NCBI RefSeq assembly: GCF_963924675.1
Contig: NC_089220.1
Span: 86,741,168-86,805,167 of the forward strand
Length of the DNA stretch: 64,000 nt
Reading direction: 5' to 3'
Source: Phocoena phocoena
Taxonomy: Eukaryota > Chordata > Mammalia > Artiodactyla > Phocoenidae
Below are positions 30,649-48,767 of this stretch, piece after piece (the stretch's first letter is position 1; each line of letters opens with the position of its first letter). Made by a program: the position numbers and the translations under genes. Under the pieces are notes generated by a model, which saw only the letters and a list, made by a program, of their open reading frames with translations, was not told where the DNA came from and did not search any database.

Positions 30649-32542
30649 TTTTTTAAAATAAATTTATTATTTTATTTATTTATTTTTGGCTGCATTGGGT
30701 CTTCGTTGCTGCGCGTGGGCTTTCTCTAGTGGCGGCGAGTGGGGGCTACTCTTCGTTGCGGCGCACGGGCTTCTCATTGTGGTAGCTTCTCTTGTTGTGG
30801 AGCACGGGCTCTAGGCACGCGGGCATCAGTAGTTGTAGCATGTGGGCTCAGTTGTGGCTCACGGGCTCTAGAGCACAGGCTCAGTAGTTGTGGCACACGG
30901 GCTTAGTTGCTCCGTGGCATGTGGGATCTTCCTGGACCAGGCCTCAAATCTGTGTCCCCTGCATTGGCAGGCGGATTCTTCTTCTTTTTTTTAAACATCT
31001 TTATTGGAGTGTAATTGCTTTACAATGTTGTGTTAGTTGCTGCTTTATAACAAAGTGAATCACGTATATGTGTACATATATCCCCATATCCTCTCCCTCT
31101 TGCATCTCCCTCCCACCCTCCCTATTCCACCCCTCTAGGTGGTCACAAAGTACGGAGCTGATCTCCCTGTGCTATGCGGCTGCTTCCCACTAGCTATCTA
31201 TTTTACATTTGGTAGTGGATATATGTCAATGCTACTCTCTCACTTCGTCCCATCTTCCCCTTCCCCTTCCCCGTGTCCTCAAGTCCATTCTCTATGTCTG
31301 CATCTTTATTCCTGTCCTACCCCTAGGTTCTTCAGAACCATTTTTTTTTTTAGATTCCATATATACGTGTTAGCATACGGTATTAGTTTTTCTGACTTAC
31401 TTCACTCTGTACGACAGTCTCTAGGTCTATCCACCTCACTACAAATAAGTCAATTTTGTTTCTTTTTATGGCTGAGTAGTACCCCATTGTATATATTTGC
31501 CACATCTTTTATTTATTTTTTTACTCTTTTTGTTGATTCTTTTTCTTTTTAACATCTTTATTGGCGTATAATTGCTTTACAATTGTGTGTTAGTTTCTGC
31601 TTATAACAAAGTGTATCAGCTATACATATACATATATCCCCATTATCTCCTCCCTCTTGCATCTCCCTCTCACCCTCCCTATCCTACTCGTCTAGGTGGT
31701 CACACAGTACGGAGCTGATCTCCCTGTGCTATGTGGCTGCTTCCCACTAGCTATCTATTTTACATTTGGTAGTGTATATATATCCATGCCACTCTCTCAC
31801 TTCATCTGAGCTTACCCTTCCCCCTCTCCGTGTCCTCAAGTCCATTCTCTACGTCTGCGTCTTTATTCCTGTCCTGCCCCTAGGTTCTTTATAACCCTTT
31901 TCTTTTTTAGATTCCATATATATGTATCAGCATTCGGTATTTGTTTTTCTGATTTACTTCACTCTGTATGACAGACTCTAGGTCCATCCACCTCACTACA
32001 AATAACACAATTTTCTTTCTTTTTATGGCCGAGTAATATTCCATTGTATATATGTGCCACATCTTCTTTATCCATTCATCTGTCGATGGACATTTAGGTT
32101 GCTTCCATGTCCTGGCTATTGTAAATAGTGCTGCAGTGAACATTGTGGTACATGCCTCTTTTTGAATTATGGTTTTCTCAGGGTATATGCCCAGTAGTGG
32201 GATTGCTGGGTTGTATGGCAGTTCTAGTTTTAGGTTTTTAAGGAACCTCCATACTGTTCTCCATAGTGGCTGTATCAATTTACATTCCCACCAACAGTGC
32301 AAGAGGGTTCCCTTTTCTCCACATCCTCTCCAGCATTTATTGTCTGTAGATTTTTTGATGATGACCATTCTGACCAGTGTGAGGTGATACCTCGTTGTAG
32401 TTTTGATTTCCATTTCTCTAATGATTAGTGATGTTGAGCATCCTTTCACGTGTTCGTTGGTAATCTGTATGTCTTCTTTGGAGAAATGTCTATTTAGGTC
32501 TTCTGGCAGGCGGATTCTTAACCACTGCGCTACCAAGGAAGC
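30649..32542 (-). mobile_element. CHR SINE, long form, antisense, split by an L1 insertion
   Basis: The SINE tail and body run 30649-30980 (GGCTGCATTGGGTCTTCG onward) and its head resumes at 32505-32542 (ACCACTGCGCTACCAAGGAAG). The direct repeat CAAGAATGTCTTCTT at 30634-30648 and 32544-32558 flanks the whole SINE. The L1 in between has its own 15-bp duplication. Confidence 0.95.
30981..32504 (-). mobile_element. L1 insertion with two successive 3' ends, antisense, inside the SINE
   Basis: Flanked by the exact 15-bp repeat GGCAGGCGGATTCTT (30966-30980 and 32505-32519). The first antisense L1 3' end runs from the T-tract near 30983 to about 31520. A second begins at about 31547 (AACATCTTTATTGGCGTATA), repeats the same 3' UTR, and continues into ORF2. 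The ORF2 end is readable on the minus strand within about 32045-32460, for example [20 protein letters not shown] and [20 protein letters not shown]. Only one duplication surrounds both parts. Confidence 0.92.
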
Positions 32543-32589
32543 CCAAGAATGTCTTCTTGGCAGTGTTGTTGTAAAGATTAAATGAGATT

Positions 32590-32717
32590 GGGACTTCCCT
32601 GGTGGTCCAGTGGTTAGGACTCTGCACTTCCACTGCAGGGGCACAGGTTCGATCCCTGGTCGGGGAACCAAAATCCCCCATGCCGTGTGGCGTGGCCAAA
32701 AAAAATAAATAAATAAG
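32590..32717 (+). mobile_element. CHR-family SINE, short form
   Basis: Starts GGGACTTCCCTGGTGGTCCA and ends GGCCAAAAAAAATAAATAAA. The flanks GATTAAATGAGATT (32576) and GGTTAAATGAGATA (32718) form a near-perfect duplication. Confidence 0.94.
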
Positions 32718-33734
32718 GTTAAATGAGATAGTGTAAGTGGCTGGCATGTGGAGGCTCTCGATAAATGGCACCTTCATGATTCATGATAAGGCTGGGCTCA
32801 TGTGGTGGGTCCGACCAGTTCAAATCCTTGACAGGGCAGGAGGCCACAGTCTGGGCCTGCAGGAGACCCAAGGCAAACAACCAGTCCCAGGCCCCCTGGA
32901 AAGAACAAGATGGTGAGAGGTTGGAGAGGTGTCAGGGCCGGGGAGCAGATGCAACACTGTGCTGTCAGTGGTTTGCTCCATCCTCCTCATCCAGCAGCTG
33001 TAGGCTTGGTCTGCTAGGGGCTCCTGCCAGGAGTTGGGGGTCAGTGGAAAGGCAGAGAGCTCAGGACAGCTTGTGCAAGTTCAGAGTTTGGGTATTAGTG
33101 TAAGACAGCTAGCTACTGGAGCCCTCTGGTTGTCCCTCCCAGAGTGGGTAGGATATCCTCTTCCTAGTCCCAGGGCCAGGCAAGGGCCCTCTGGGCAGAA
33201 AGAAACCATCAGAAAGAACAGCAGCTTCTTAATCAGTCCAGGAGAACAGAGCCCATCCGAAGCGTTGGTCTGATCTCATTTAATTATCGAAACGATTCCT
33301 CTTCTTCTGTCCTCCCTAGGGCTGTGTGCCCCAGATTCCCAGAGCTCCAGTAATTGCCTCTCTGTTAATAGAAATCATCAGTATCTATTACACCAAGCAC
33401 TCCAGCTTATTTCGGCTCTCCTTGTAGCAACATTAAGGCGAGGGCTTGGTAGCCTATCACCAAAGTGACTCTACTTAATGACAAGAGTAAAGGCTCCCAA
33501 ACTGTTCTCCTTCCTCAGGAGGGCCGAGGGAATCCTGAACCAGAGCCTAATGAGATGAGCCGCAGGGTCTGCAGCAGGGCGCTGACGTGGCCCCGGGTGA
33601 GCAAGAAGTACGGGGCCCAGGAACAAGGGAGCGGAATCCCAGCAAGATGACTGCTCCCACCTTCTCCCCAGAGGAAGTCTCCTGGGGGCTTCTGCTCCAT
33701 AGAGATACACAGCAACAGGAAGTGACCTTAGTTC

Positions 33735-33870
33735 ATATATTCTTGCTCTGCCACTCAGGGCCTTGTACACTGTGGCCTCCTGGAAACTTCATCTTCTTCA
33801 TCTTCTTGTCTATAAATCAGGAAGAATAATATCTACCTCCCGGTGCTGGCATGAGGATTAGATAAGAAAA
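33735..33870 (+). repeat. MIR SINE
   Basis: TCTTGCTCTGCCACTCAGGG, then CTATAAATCAGGAAGAATAA and TGGCATGAGGATTAGATAAG, in MIR order. Confidence 0.55.
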
Positions 33871-34597
33871 TAATGTGAAAGGATTCCAGTGGGCCTGCTA
33901 GGGAAGGTGTGCCACAAACCTCTCTTCCCTCTCTCCTTCTAGGAGTGGGTGCCGTGGGGATGAAATGATAGGATATATGGGATTGGGCCTTGTGCAGTGC
34001 CTGGTATGAAAGCCGGTTCCTTCCTGTAGCCTCTTCACTTCTGTGTCTGTTGGTGGACAGAGTCATCAAAAGACAGGCCTGAGCCAGGACCCCCGCAGTC
34101 CTAGGGTGCATGTGGGTTTGGGCTGGACACCAAGCTGGGTGCCGCTGTAGCTTCCAGACCCCCATAGGCAACAGCAGAGAATCCCCACCCTGCTACACTC
34201 AGTTGTCATGCTCAGGTTCACCGTCAGCCCACCTCCACGTGCCATCAGGTGACAGCCCTGCCTAGGGACCCATCTCTGAAGAGGTGGGCACTCTGTGTGG
34301 CCTCAATGGGACTGGACAGATGTGGGGTTAAATGCAGAGGTGACCTGGCATCTTCTGTTGACCATATCTATCTTTAGGCAGCTATGTCTTTTTTTTTTTT
34401 TCCTTCTAACCAAAGGTCTCACATATTTACTACTAAACCAAAGCACTAGTGCAGAAACACGCAAAGAGAAAAATAATTTTCCCAATAAAACACACCCAGC
34501 TCGTCAGACGGTAGTGATGTTCTCAAAGTGATATGGTAAGATGCAAGTGACCTTGACACAGCATAAATGTGTGCCACTTCATAGGCGAGGCTCCTCA

Positions 34598-34852
<255 letters not shown>

Positions 34853-36165
34853 TCAGCAGTTCAGGGAGCACAGGTGCGGAGTATCTGCTGACTTTAACAC
34901 GGATGAGGAAAGCCAGGCTCAGAGAAGTTTCTGAAGGCCCCAGGAAGGAGGAGACCAGCCCTGGAGCCAAGGCCAGCTGACTCCAAAGCTCTTGTCAGTC
35001 AGTCCTCTGCAGGCCCCTGCTGATAGTATCTGAGGAATTTATGCAAGTTAAACTACATCGGTTGTACACAAGGCATTATTCAGGAAGCTTTGCTAATTCA
35101 TTTGTAAATATCCATATGTCTTCTTTTTTTTTTTTTTTGGTATAAAATGGCATGAATGTGTTTTCTGACAGTGCTGGCCCCCAAGAGCACAGGGGTTATC
35201 TTCAGTAGGCTGTGCTGGTAGATAGGGAACTGTGGAGCTGGGAGGGTGACCAGGTTTCTGAGTGCCAGAATGTTCTCAAAGTTCATATTTGAAGTTTTGG
35301 CATTAAATCCTACGCAACAAAAACATCACCATCTCCTCACCAAGTGGCCAAGGGAAACGCAACTCTGCCTCCACATCACTGGGTTCCTCGGTTTCTATTC
35401 TATTAATTTTTTTTGGAAACTTATGGTGCCCCTCACTTATTAGGAAGAAGTGTTTGAGAATCAGTTTTACTTGTGATACTGGGGTCTCTCCAGTAGTGGA
35501 AAGAGAGAGGCAAAGATTTGGAGAAACTGAGGCAGAGACCAGAAGTGTCAGAGCAGCTGGGATGAGGAGATGAAGCGCAGGGACCCGGCCACAGAGAGAC
35601 AGGAAGAGGCCACGGGTCTTCACTGCTTTCCACAGTCTCGAGTGGCTGCCCGAGCTCGTCTCTGAAATGCTAGTGAGTAATCACAGAGGTTCCTCTCTGG
35701 GCAGAGCCTCCCTGGCTGGTTCCTGTCCTGCCCTCACACGCGCATAAGGGAATTAAACGTGACTCCACTGCAGTTCCATGCAGTGACTTAGGCCGCTGCA
35801 GTCAATAAAAACCCACTCTTGGAAAGAAAACAGATTACGGGTCAGGGAAGGGTGGGCAGTGCGCTGAGCAGCCTCTGATCATTCCCTGTGGGGGGCCTCC
35901 CCCATTCCTCTTCTCTTCACTTCCACCAAATTACCCACTGCTGCCTAAGTGGGGCCCCGGTTTCCAATTTGTTATTTCCATGGACTTTGCCCCGGACCCT
36001 CTGACATCGATGTGGCACCACAAGATCATGCAGCGTGGAAACCAGAGGAGTTTTCACAACGAGACATTTTCTCTGGCGTCTGTCACTAAAAAAGCCAATC
36101 ATCCCAATATTGAAGGGGCGGGTGGCACAGGCGCGTGGTCCCTCCCTGCCTGTCACCCTCTAGAG

Positions 36166-41872
<5,707 letters not shown>

Positions 41873-42105
41873 CTATAAAGGATTTCTTTGATTGCTTTAA
41901 AGACATAAATATGTAATATAAGCCTATCAAAATCTCTGTCAGGACACTTTTACTACATTAAAACAAAAATCTCAAAACATACCACAAAACAAATAACATT
42001 TTCCATTTCCCTGAAGGCTCTTTCAAGCACTTTGCCCTGAACTGATTTTGAAGTTCAATTCAAAACAACCTGTCAGTTTCCTTCTGTAGCTCAAAACAGA
42101 AATGG

Positions 42106-42309
42106 CGGGCTTCCCTGGTGGCACAGTGGTTGCGAGTCCGCCTGCCGATGCAGGGCACACGGGTTCGTGCCCCGGTCCGGGAAGATCCCACATGCCGCGG
42201 AGCAGCTGGGCCCGTGCGCCATGGCCGCTGAGCCTGCGCGTCCGGAGCCTGTGCTCCGCAACGGGAGAGGCCACAACAGTGAGAGGCCCGCGTACCGCAA
42301 AAACAAAAA
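42106..42309 (+). mobile_element. Young CHR-type SINE (short cetacean subfamily)
   Basis: Reads GGGCTTCCCTGGTGGCACAG through ACAGTGAGAGGCCCGCGTAC to CGCAAAAACAAAAACC. The flanks AAAACAGAAATGGC and AAAACAAAAATGGC form the duplication. This is the clearest sense copy of the subfamily here. Confidence 0.95.
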
Positions 42310-42699
42310 CCAAAACAAAAATGGCACTTCCTGGTTAAAAGCATCGTCCCCCAGTGCTGGGAGTTGGAAGGAGCCGGCCCCGCTCAATTCAGTGCCGAGA
42401 AAGAAACCTGTGTCATAAGAGAGGGGCTGATGGGGCCTCTCTCCGCCTTGGACTCTCGCTGACGTTGCCTCTTAAGAAGCAGAGAGGTGGTGAAGGAACT
42501 AGCCCTGGGGAGAGTTCTGCCTCGGCTTGCCAAGTCAATCTGTCCATATGTGGAATGGCCCTCATTATGGGCAGAGGTCAACCAGACCTCTCAGAAATTG
42601 AATAAGGTGTAAGAAGAGGCACCGGTGAAGGAAATGCACAAACTTGTGGCTAATATTTCTTCAACCGTAGGAAGCTCACCTCAGGTGGAAGCAGGCTAT

Positions 42700-42945
42700 C
42701 AAGAACAGCTAATAGTAGCTGATGTGTATTGAACACTTACTATTTCCCAGTCCAGGACTTACACACTTGACATCAGCATCTCACCTAATTTTCCATACCA
42801 CTTTGAGATATATATTGTTATTATCTCCCTTTTTTAAGATAAACTGAGGCTTAAGTGATTTTCTCATGGGCACATAACTGGTAAGTGGCAGAACCAGGAT
42901 TCAAATTCAGGACTGAGGTTGGCTCTTCATCACTGTGTTATTCTA
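42700..42945 (-). repeat. MIR SINE, antisense
   Basis: TTATCTCCCTTTTTTAAGAT, AAACTGAGGCTTAAGTGATT, ACTGGTAAGTGGCAGAACCA and GGATTCAAATTCAGG are the reversed MIR core. Confidence 0.65.
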
Positions 42946-43191
42946 CCCTCTTTGCACTATAAGTGCTTTGTAGTTTCACAAGTAATTGGGTGGACTCTGT
43001 TGCCATGGAATGGAACTGTTGATGTTGTATTCTGAAAGGTCTTTACAAGGAGTGGGGTCTCTGATGTTCACAACCTCACAGGTGCCCTGAGAAGAGCAGA
43101 GGCCTGGGGTATCACACCCTTAAGTGAGTCACCTACCACAGCGGCTCCTTGACAGGGGGTTATTTGTGGTGGTTTGAAAATATGTCCACAG

Positions 43192-43314
43192 GGAATTCCC
43201 TGGCGGTCCAGTGGTTAGGACTCTGCACTTTCACTGCTGAGGTCGTGGGTTCAATCCCTGGCTGGGGAACTAAGATCCCACAAGCCGCGTGGCATGGTTA
43301 AAAAAAAAAAAAAA
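43192..43314 (+). mobile_element. CHR-family SINE, short form
   Basis: GGGAATTCCCTGGCGGTCCA through GCCGCGTGGCATGGTT and a 14-A tail. Flanking repeats are weak. Confidence 0.92.
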
Positions 43315-44136
43315 GTTCACAAATTCCTTGATACTCCTCATTTCCAGAGGTAGAGCTTAATTCACTCCATTTGAGGGTGGGTTAGACTCAGTGGCTTGCT
43401 TCTAACAAGCAGACTAAAGCAGGAGTGGTAGTTAGTGTCTGACATCTGAGACTAGGTCATAGTGTCCCTGCAGCTTCCTCCTTGTGCTCTCCTTCTCTTG
43501 GATCACTCACTCTGCTCGAGGACACTTAAGCAGCCCTATAGAAAGGTCCATGGTGAGGAACCAAGGCGTTTTGCCAACAGCTAGCAAGGAACTGAAGCTT
43601 TCTGCCAACAGCCATGTGAGTACACCATCTTGGAACTGAATCCTCTGGTCAAGCCTTCAGATGACCACAGGCCCAGCCAACCACTTGGCTGCAACCCCAG
43701 GAGAGACCCTGAGCCAGAAGCACCCAGCTAAGCCACTCCTGAATTCCTGACCCACAGACACTCAGAGATGAGAAATACTTTTAAGTGAAGTTTTGTGGCA
43801 TTTTGTTAAACAGCCATAGATAACTACAGCATCCTCACAGGAGTAATGGGAATATGGTAAAATTCCCTTAAATTCCATCAGTTTGAACCAAAAAGAAATT
43901 GGGCACTCCCTGGACAACTAGAGGTGTTTCTATTGCTTCTGTTTTCAGGCTGAAGAATAAAACAGAGGATTCCATGCCCACTTGATCATGTGAAAATGCT
44001 CAAAAGAAAGAGGACCAATGACAGCACAACTTCTGGGGTGAGGAGGGGCACCAGCACGTGTCTGAGAGCTCGGGGCTTTTTGGTGATTCAAGTCATTAAA
44101 TAGAAACGAAGGCGCAATCGAACCTTTTCTCCTAAA

Positions 44137-44285
44137 GCTTTGCTATTCAAAGTGTGGCCCACACGACAGGGGTATCAGCAGCATCTGGGAGCTTGTTGGA
44201 AATGGAGAATTAGGCCCATCTGAGACCTACTGAATCATTTAAGCAAGACCCCCAGGTGATCTGTACATAGATTAAAATGCATGAA
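44137..44285 (+). repeat. MER5A-like hAT-Charlie fragment
   Basis: GCTATTCAAAGTGTGGCCCA, ATCAGCAGCATCTGGGAGCT, TGTTGGAAATGGAGAATTAG and CCCAGGTGATCTGTACA follow the familiar MER5A order. Confidence 0.7.
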
Positions 44286-45836
44286 GGACTGTCCTAAGAA
44301 AATTCGCAAGCATCCTTCTGACCACATCAGGATGGACTGCCCTCCCCAAACCGAGGGGAAGGTGACTACTGTGGTCTGGAAGTTAACAAGAACTCCCCTT
44401 CTTATCCCAACCACTCCCACTCGGCCCCAAGGAAAACTGAAGGAAAAAGACATCGTGCAATGAGTAGTAATTTTTTAAGTTGGATCTACCAGATCAAGCT
44501 TCTCTTCACTCTGCTTCCCATGAAGAAATGCCACAGGTGTGTGGAAGGAAGGGGGCAGTGCTCTCTGCCTCTCACTGCTTCAACTCCCACCTTCCACCGG
44601 CTTTGGCAGGATGTAGCAGCAAGCCTTTGGCCTCTTACTTACAGATCACTCCCGGGGCCTGAGTTGATGCATCACTCCTCCCACACCTCTCTGCTTGTCT
44701 GTGTCCAAAATTCAGGGGCTGCATGTACAGGACTGAAGGAGATATTTCAAAGGCTCTGGATGGTGGTCCTCAATGTGGTGGTGAGAACACCCCCCACCCC
44801 GGGGAGGAGCATGTGAGAGTCAGTGTATGGGTGCTGCTGGGTTTGAAAAGGCTCCTCTAGAGCTCCAAGGGGGACACGCTCCTCCTCGCAGTGAGAACCA
44901 CGATAGGTGCATGACAGGTGCATGACAGGTGCCTCAGGTGAGCTGGAAAGGAAACAAGGCTTTTCCGCTGCTGGGCGGGGTTCCTTCAGACCTCAGAAGG
45001 TAGAACAGCTACAGGGAGGTCAAGGGTAAGGCCGTGGGAACACTGTCAAGCAATGGTGCAGCAACTGGAGGGGGAGGGGATGGAGGGGCAAGTCAACATC
45101 CTAAAGAAACACACCACAGTCTGCAGAGGATGAGATGAGCTCAGGAAAGAATCAACTGACAGTTACACTAACTAGGGGTCCCCCCTCCCTTTTCTCCCCC
45201 AGCAGCTTCCGTCAAGCTTTGTGTTTTGTTCATTTAAGGAGGTAACCAATGACTCAGTGTTGTTGGTCATGAAAATACATCCCACATGACTCATAGCATC
45301 CTTAGACCTATTCCCAAGAGGCCCTGGCATGGTCTCCCCTGTGACATAAGGGCCTAAGGAAGACTATCTTGTTGCCTGAGTCATTGTCACCAGGGCCACT
45401 GAGTTGTCAGGCAAGGGATCAGCCTGCTTATAATGAGCAGCTCATAATGAGCAGGCTGGTTGGGCTCCCCAGTCTCAGACCCTCATAGTAGGAGTTACAG
45501 AGCCTAACTCTCGCATTTTATAGCTGAGGAAGCAGAACCCGCATGGTGATTCAGTGAGCTATGGTTAGGGAGAAAAGGGTCCTAAATGAAGTCAGGGGAA
45601 CTCTTTGTCATCAGAGAGAAATTCTCACTGGAATGAAAAAGAAATCAGCTTTAGACCAGATTTAAGACAAAAAGCTTTCTCTTTAGGACACTTTTTTGGT
45701 TAAACTTTGCCTATCTCCTTCTGGCTTCAAAGAGGCTTTACCTCACCTCCATTTTTGTTTAAATGCCAGGTTGTCCTAAATTGATGGAGGACCATCCAAA
45801 GGCAGAGTGTGTGAGAGCCTAAAAGACGACCAAGGA

Positions 45837-46177
45837 GGGCTTCCCTGGTGGCGCAGTGGTTGAGAATCCACCTGCCAGTGCAGGGGACACGGGTTCGAGC
45901 CCTGGTCTGGGAACATCCCACATGCCGTGGAGCAACTAAGCCGGTGCACCACAACTACTGAGCCTGCGCTCTGGAGCCTGTGAGCCACAACTACTGAAGC
46001 CCGTGCGTGTAGAGCCAGTGGCAACAAGAGAAGCCACTGCAGTCAGAAGCCCGCGTGCTACAATGAAGAGTAGCCCCCGCTCGCCGTAACTAGAGAAAGC
46101 CCGCATGTGGCAACAGAGACCCAATGCAGCCAAAAAAAAAAAAAAGAGAGATTCTTCAGGGTTTAAAAAAAAAAAAA
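45837..46177 (+). mobile_element. CHR-family SINE, long form, with two A-tails
   Basis: Starts GGGCTTCCCTGGTGGCGCAG. A first A-run is at 46132-46145, then 19 bp of unrelated sequence (46146-46164), then a second A-run at 46165-46177. The duplication AAGACGACCAAGGA (45823-45836) and AAGATGACCAAGAA (46176-46189) lies outside the second tail, so both tails belong to one insertion. Confidence 0.93.
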
Positions 46178-46544
46178 GATGACCAAGAAAAACCTATGTA
46201 TTTCTGGAACATGTACATCCAAGGAACTGGCTTTGGCATTCTGATTTCTGATATCAGAGGATGGGGATGAATCCAGAGATGTTTCCACAATTAAAGGTTC
46301 TGAACTCTGGAAAGCACTGGCAGCTCCTGAAGAGTTTCTTCCAAAAGATCCTTTGGCCCTGTCTTCCTTCATTAGATTCTTTGCCCCTGGTTTCCTCTAT
46401 TTTCTGCCATCCCTTTTCCTAACTATGATCACGTTTAGTATGTCTTCCTCCCCCAAACTAGACTGCGGGCTCCTTGGAGTTAGAGAATACGCTTTGTCAC
46501 TTTTAATATTCTTCTAGAAAGCCTATACATCCTGTGCCTATTCA

Positions 46545-46692
46545 CCCTCCCTCCCACCCACCCATCCACTCATTCATTCATCCATCCATCCATTTATCCA
46601 TCCAACCACCAACCCATCCATCCATCCATCCATCCATCCATTCAACCATCCCTCTATCCGTCCATCCAACCTCCCATCCATCTATCCATCTA
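46545..46692 (+). repeat. Microsatellite, TCCA/CCAT type
   Basis: Imperfect tandem CCAT units with CATT and CCAC variants over about 150 bp. No spacers of constant length and no palindromes, so an ordinary simple repeat. Confidence 0.95.
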
Positions 46693-46804
46693 GTTCTGAG
46701 CACACACATGTGCCAGGTACAGCCACAGGTGCTGGGAATACAGCAGAGAACGAAGCAGAGTCCCTACTCTTATGGAGCTTGCATTCCAGTGGAGAGAGAC
46801 AATA

Positions 46805-46995
46805 TAGCAGTGATTTACTGAGTGCATGCTGTGTGCCACACACGCGCACTCTTTCAGCAATTCTATGAGGTGACTACTGTTTTTATCCCTGTCTCATACA
46901 TGAGGAAAGGGAGTGATCAGAGATATTGTTGCTTGCCTTGTACACATCTAGTTAAAGAACCACCTGGGATTTGAACTCAGATCTTTTTGATTCCT
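46805..46995 (-). repeat. MIR SINE, antisense
   Basis: TTTACTGAGTGCATGCTGTG, GGTGACTACTGTTTTTATCC, ACATGAGGAAAGGGAGTGAT and CTGGGATTTGAACTCAGATC follow the reversed MIR order. Confidence 0.6.
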
Positions 46996-47000
46996 TCTCC

Positions 47001-47212
47001 CAGGATTGGCACACCAAACCTGCCACCAGAGTCCCCAGTGAGATAAAAATAACATTTTATTGGAACAGAGCCAGGCTCATTCATGTATGTACTGTCTGTG
47101 GCTGCTTTCGCATTACAATGGTAGAACAGATTAGTTGCGACAGAGACCATATGGCCCACAAAGCCTAAAATACTTACTATCTGGTCTTTTACAGAAAAAG
47201 TTTGCCAACCCA
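47001..47212 (+). mobile_element. Second copy of the hAT element seen at 9331
   Basis: Shares CATTTTATTGGAACAGAGCC, GTCTGTGGCTGCTTTCGCAT, GACCATATGGCCCACAAAGC and AAAAAGTTTGCCAACCCA with the copy at 9331-9561. The start is blurred and no clean 8-bp repeat is seen. Confidence 0.72.
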
Positions 47213-48264
47213 TCTTAGCCTAAGCTAGGCTCAAGTGATGTTCACTGATGGAATACATTACCTATAAACTCTATTAACTTTTTAAAAAAAATAAATGACC
47301 TGAAAAGTCTATTAACATTTTTTGAGCACCTGCTCAAACATGTGTCAGGCAGTTTGCTTCCTTGGAAGGCGGGGCCCCATGTGCACTCAGTTTCCTTCTA
47401 TTACTTGATCTTTCAATGAGTTCGAACACCTGCAGCCCTTGTTAAAAGCTAAATCTGGTGCCTATCTGGTGCCTAATCCCCATTTTCTCTGCCTTGTCTC
47501 TAGCTCAGACAAGAAAATCTATTTATTTATTTAAAAAATGACAAAAGAGATTAATCAGGATTTGGCAACTAAATTTATCATCTGGGAAGAGTCCAAGAGA
47601 TAAATTGAAGCACAGTTCTTCTTCATCCCCTCCTCTAAGCCTGGCTTTATGGGAGTAGCTGAGACGGCAGCGAAATTTAGGACTGATATTGCCAGGGAAA
47701 AAACCACACTGACAGCTAAATTAGTTTGGCAGGAAGGTGGGGTGGAGAGCTCTAAGCCAGTAATGAATTATGGGTATTGAATGAGGCCGGGGCAGGTACC
47801 CACTCTTTTAAGAGCAGCAGGGATGTGAATGAGGATAAAGACGCAGCGAAGACCAGGGCCTCCACAGAACGCCTCAGGGAGGGGGAGGCACAAAGACTCC
47901 AAATCAGGCCCAGGCACCTTGAGGTCCGCACACCTGACAACGCTTGGAAAATGCCCTCTAGGGAAGGAAGGCTGGTGAGGCAGAGAGCAAGGGGAAAATA
48001 GTCGAGGATGATGGGCACAGCTGCATGCGGAAGGGGCAGGAGCTCACATGCTTGCCAGTGTCTTTGAAGTTTGCTGACTTGGAGAGAGGCCTGGCCATGG
48101 CTTTCCCAGTCCTCACAAGTTAGCTGCTTAAGTGTTAGGACTCTAGCTAGGACAGAAAAGGAGTGGGGATTATCACATAAACAAGGGAGAAAAGCCAGAA
48201 CCAACTGTACTTGTGCCCCATGCAGAGCCCCTGAGGTCCACGGACCATGTAATCGACCTGGCAG

Positions 48265-48490
48265 TAAACAGTGAGCCTTTGCTCAGTGCCAGGCTCCCTG
48301 GGGGTGTATTAAGAAGTACAAGACCCCATGTAGTGGTTAATCCTCCCAACGAAGCTGGGAGGTACTATTACTATCCTCATTTTATAAATAAGGGATCTGA
48401 AGGTCAGAGAAGTTAACTATTTTATGTCCAAGGCCACATAGCCAAGAAGTAGCAGAAACAGGATCTGAGCCTCCTGGTCTATGCTGCTCC
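48265..48490 (-). repeat. MIR SINE, antisense
   Basis: GCCTTTGCTCAGTGCCAGGC, CTATCCTCATTTTATAAATA, GGTCAGAGAAGTTAACTATT and GTCCAAGGCCACATAGCCAA are the reversed MIR order. Confidence 0.65.
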
Positions 48491-48567
48491 TTGGGTAGGA
48501 GGGTCTGTACATTAGTATCATGTAGTGACATTTGTTTTAGAAAATTGTATTGTTAAGACCTCCTCCT

Positions 48568-48767
48568 GGGACTTCTCTGGCAGTCCAGTGGTTTAGACTT
48601 TGCCTTCCAAAGCAGGGGGTGTGGGTTTGATCCCCGGTCAGGGAGCTAAGATCCCACATGCCTCACAGCTAAAAAAACCAACACATAAAACAGAAGCAAT
48701 ACTGTAACAAATTTAATAAAGACTTTGGAAATGGTCCACACATCAAAAAGAAATCTTAAAAAAGAAA
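48568..48767 (+). mobile_element. CHR/Bov-tA-like SINE with AATAAAGACTTT tail
   Basis: Starts near GGGACTTCTCTGGCAGTCCA and ends with CAATACTGTAACAAATTTAA, AAAGACTTTGGAAATGGTCC and ATCAAAAAGAAATCTT. The direct repeat AAGACCTCCTCCT is at 48555-48567 and 48768-48780, exact. Confidence 0.93.

Noticed and set aside
31907..32671. 254-codon minus-strand frame
   Set aside because: It is L1 ORF2 C-terminus fused to SINE sequence by chance; not a host gene.
42023..42418. Several overlapping frames of 78-98 codons rich in Ala, Arg and Gly
   Set aside because: All lie in the young GC-rich SINE. Similar frames at 1766-2059, 36794-37068, 50223-50464, 45727-46133 and 54358-54561 have the same cause.
46545..46692. 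Possible CRISPR-like repeat array
   Set aside because: The units are 4 bp without unique spacers, in a mammalian intron; it is a microsatellite.
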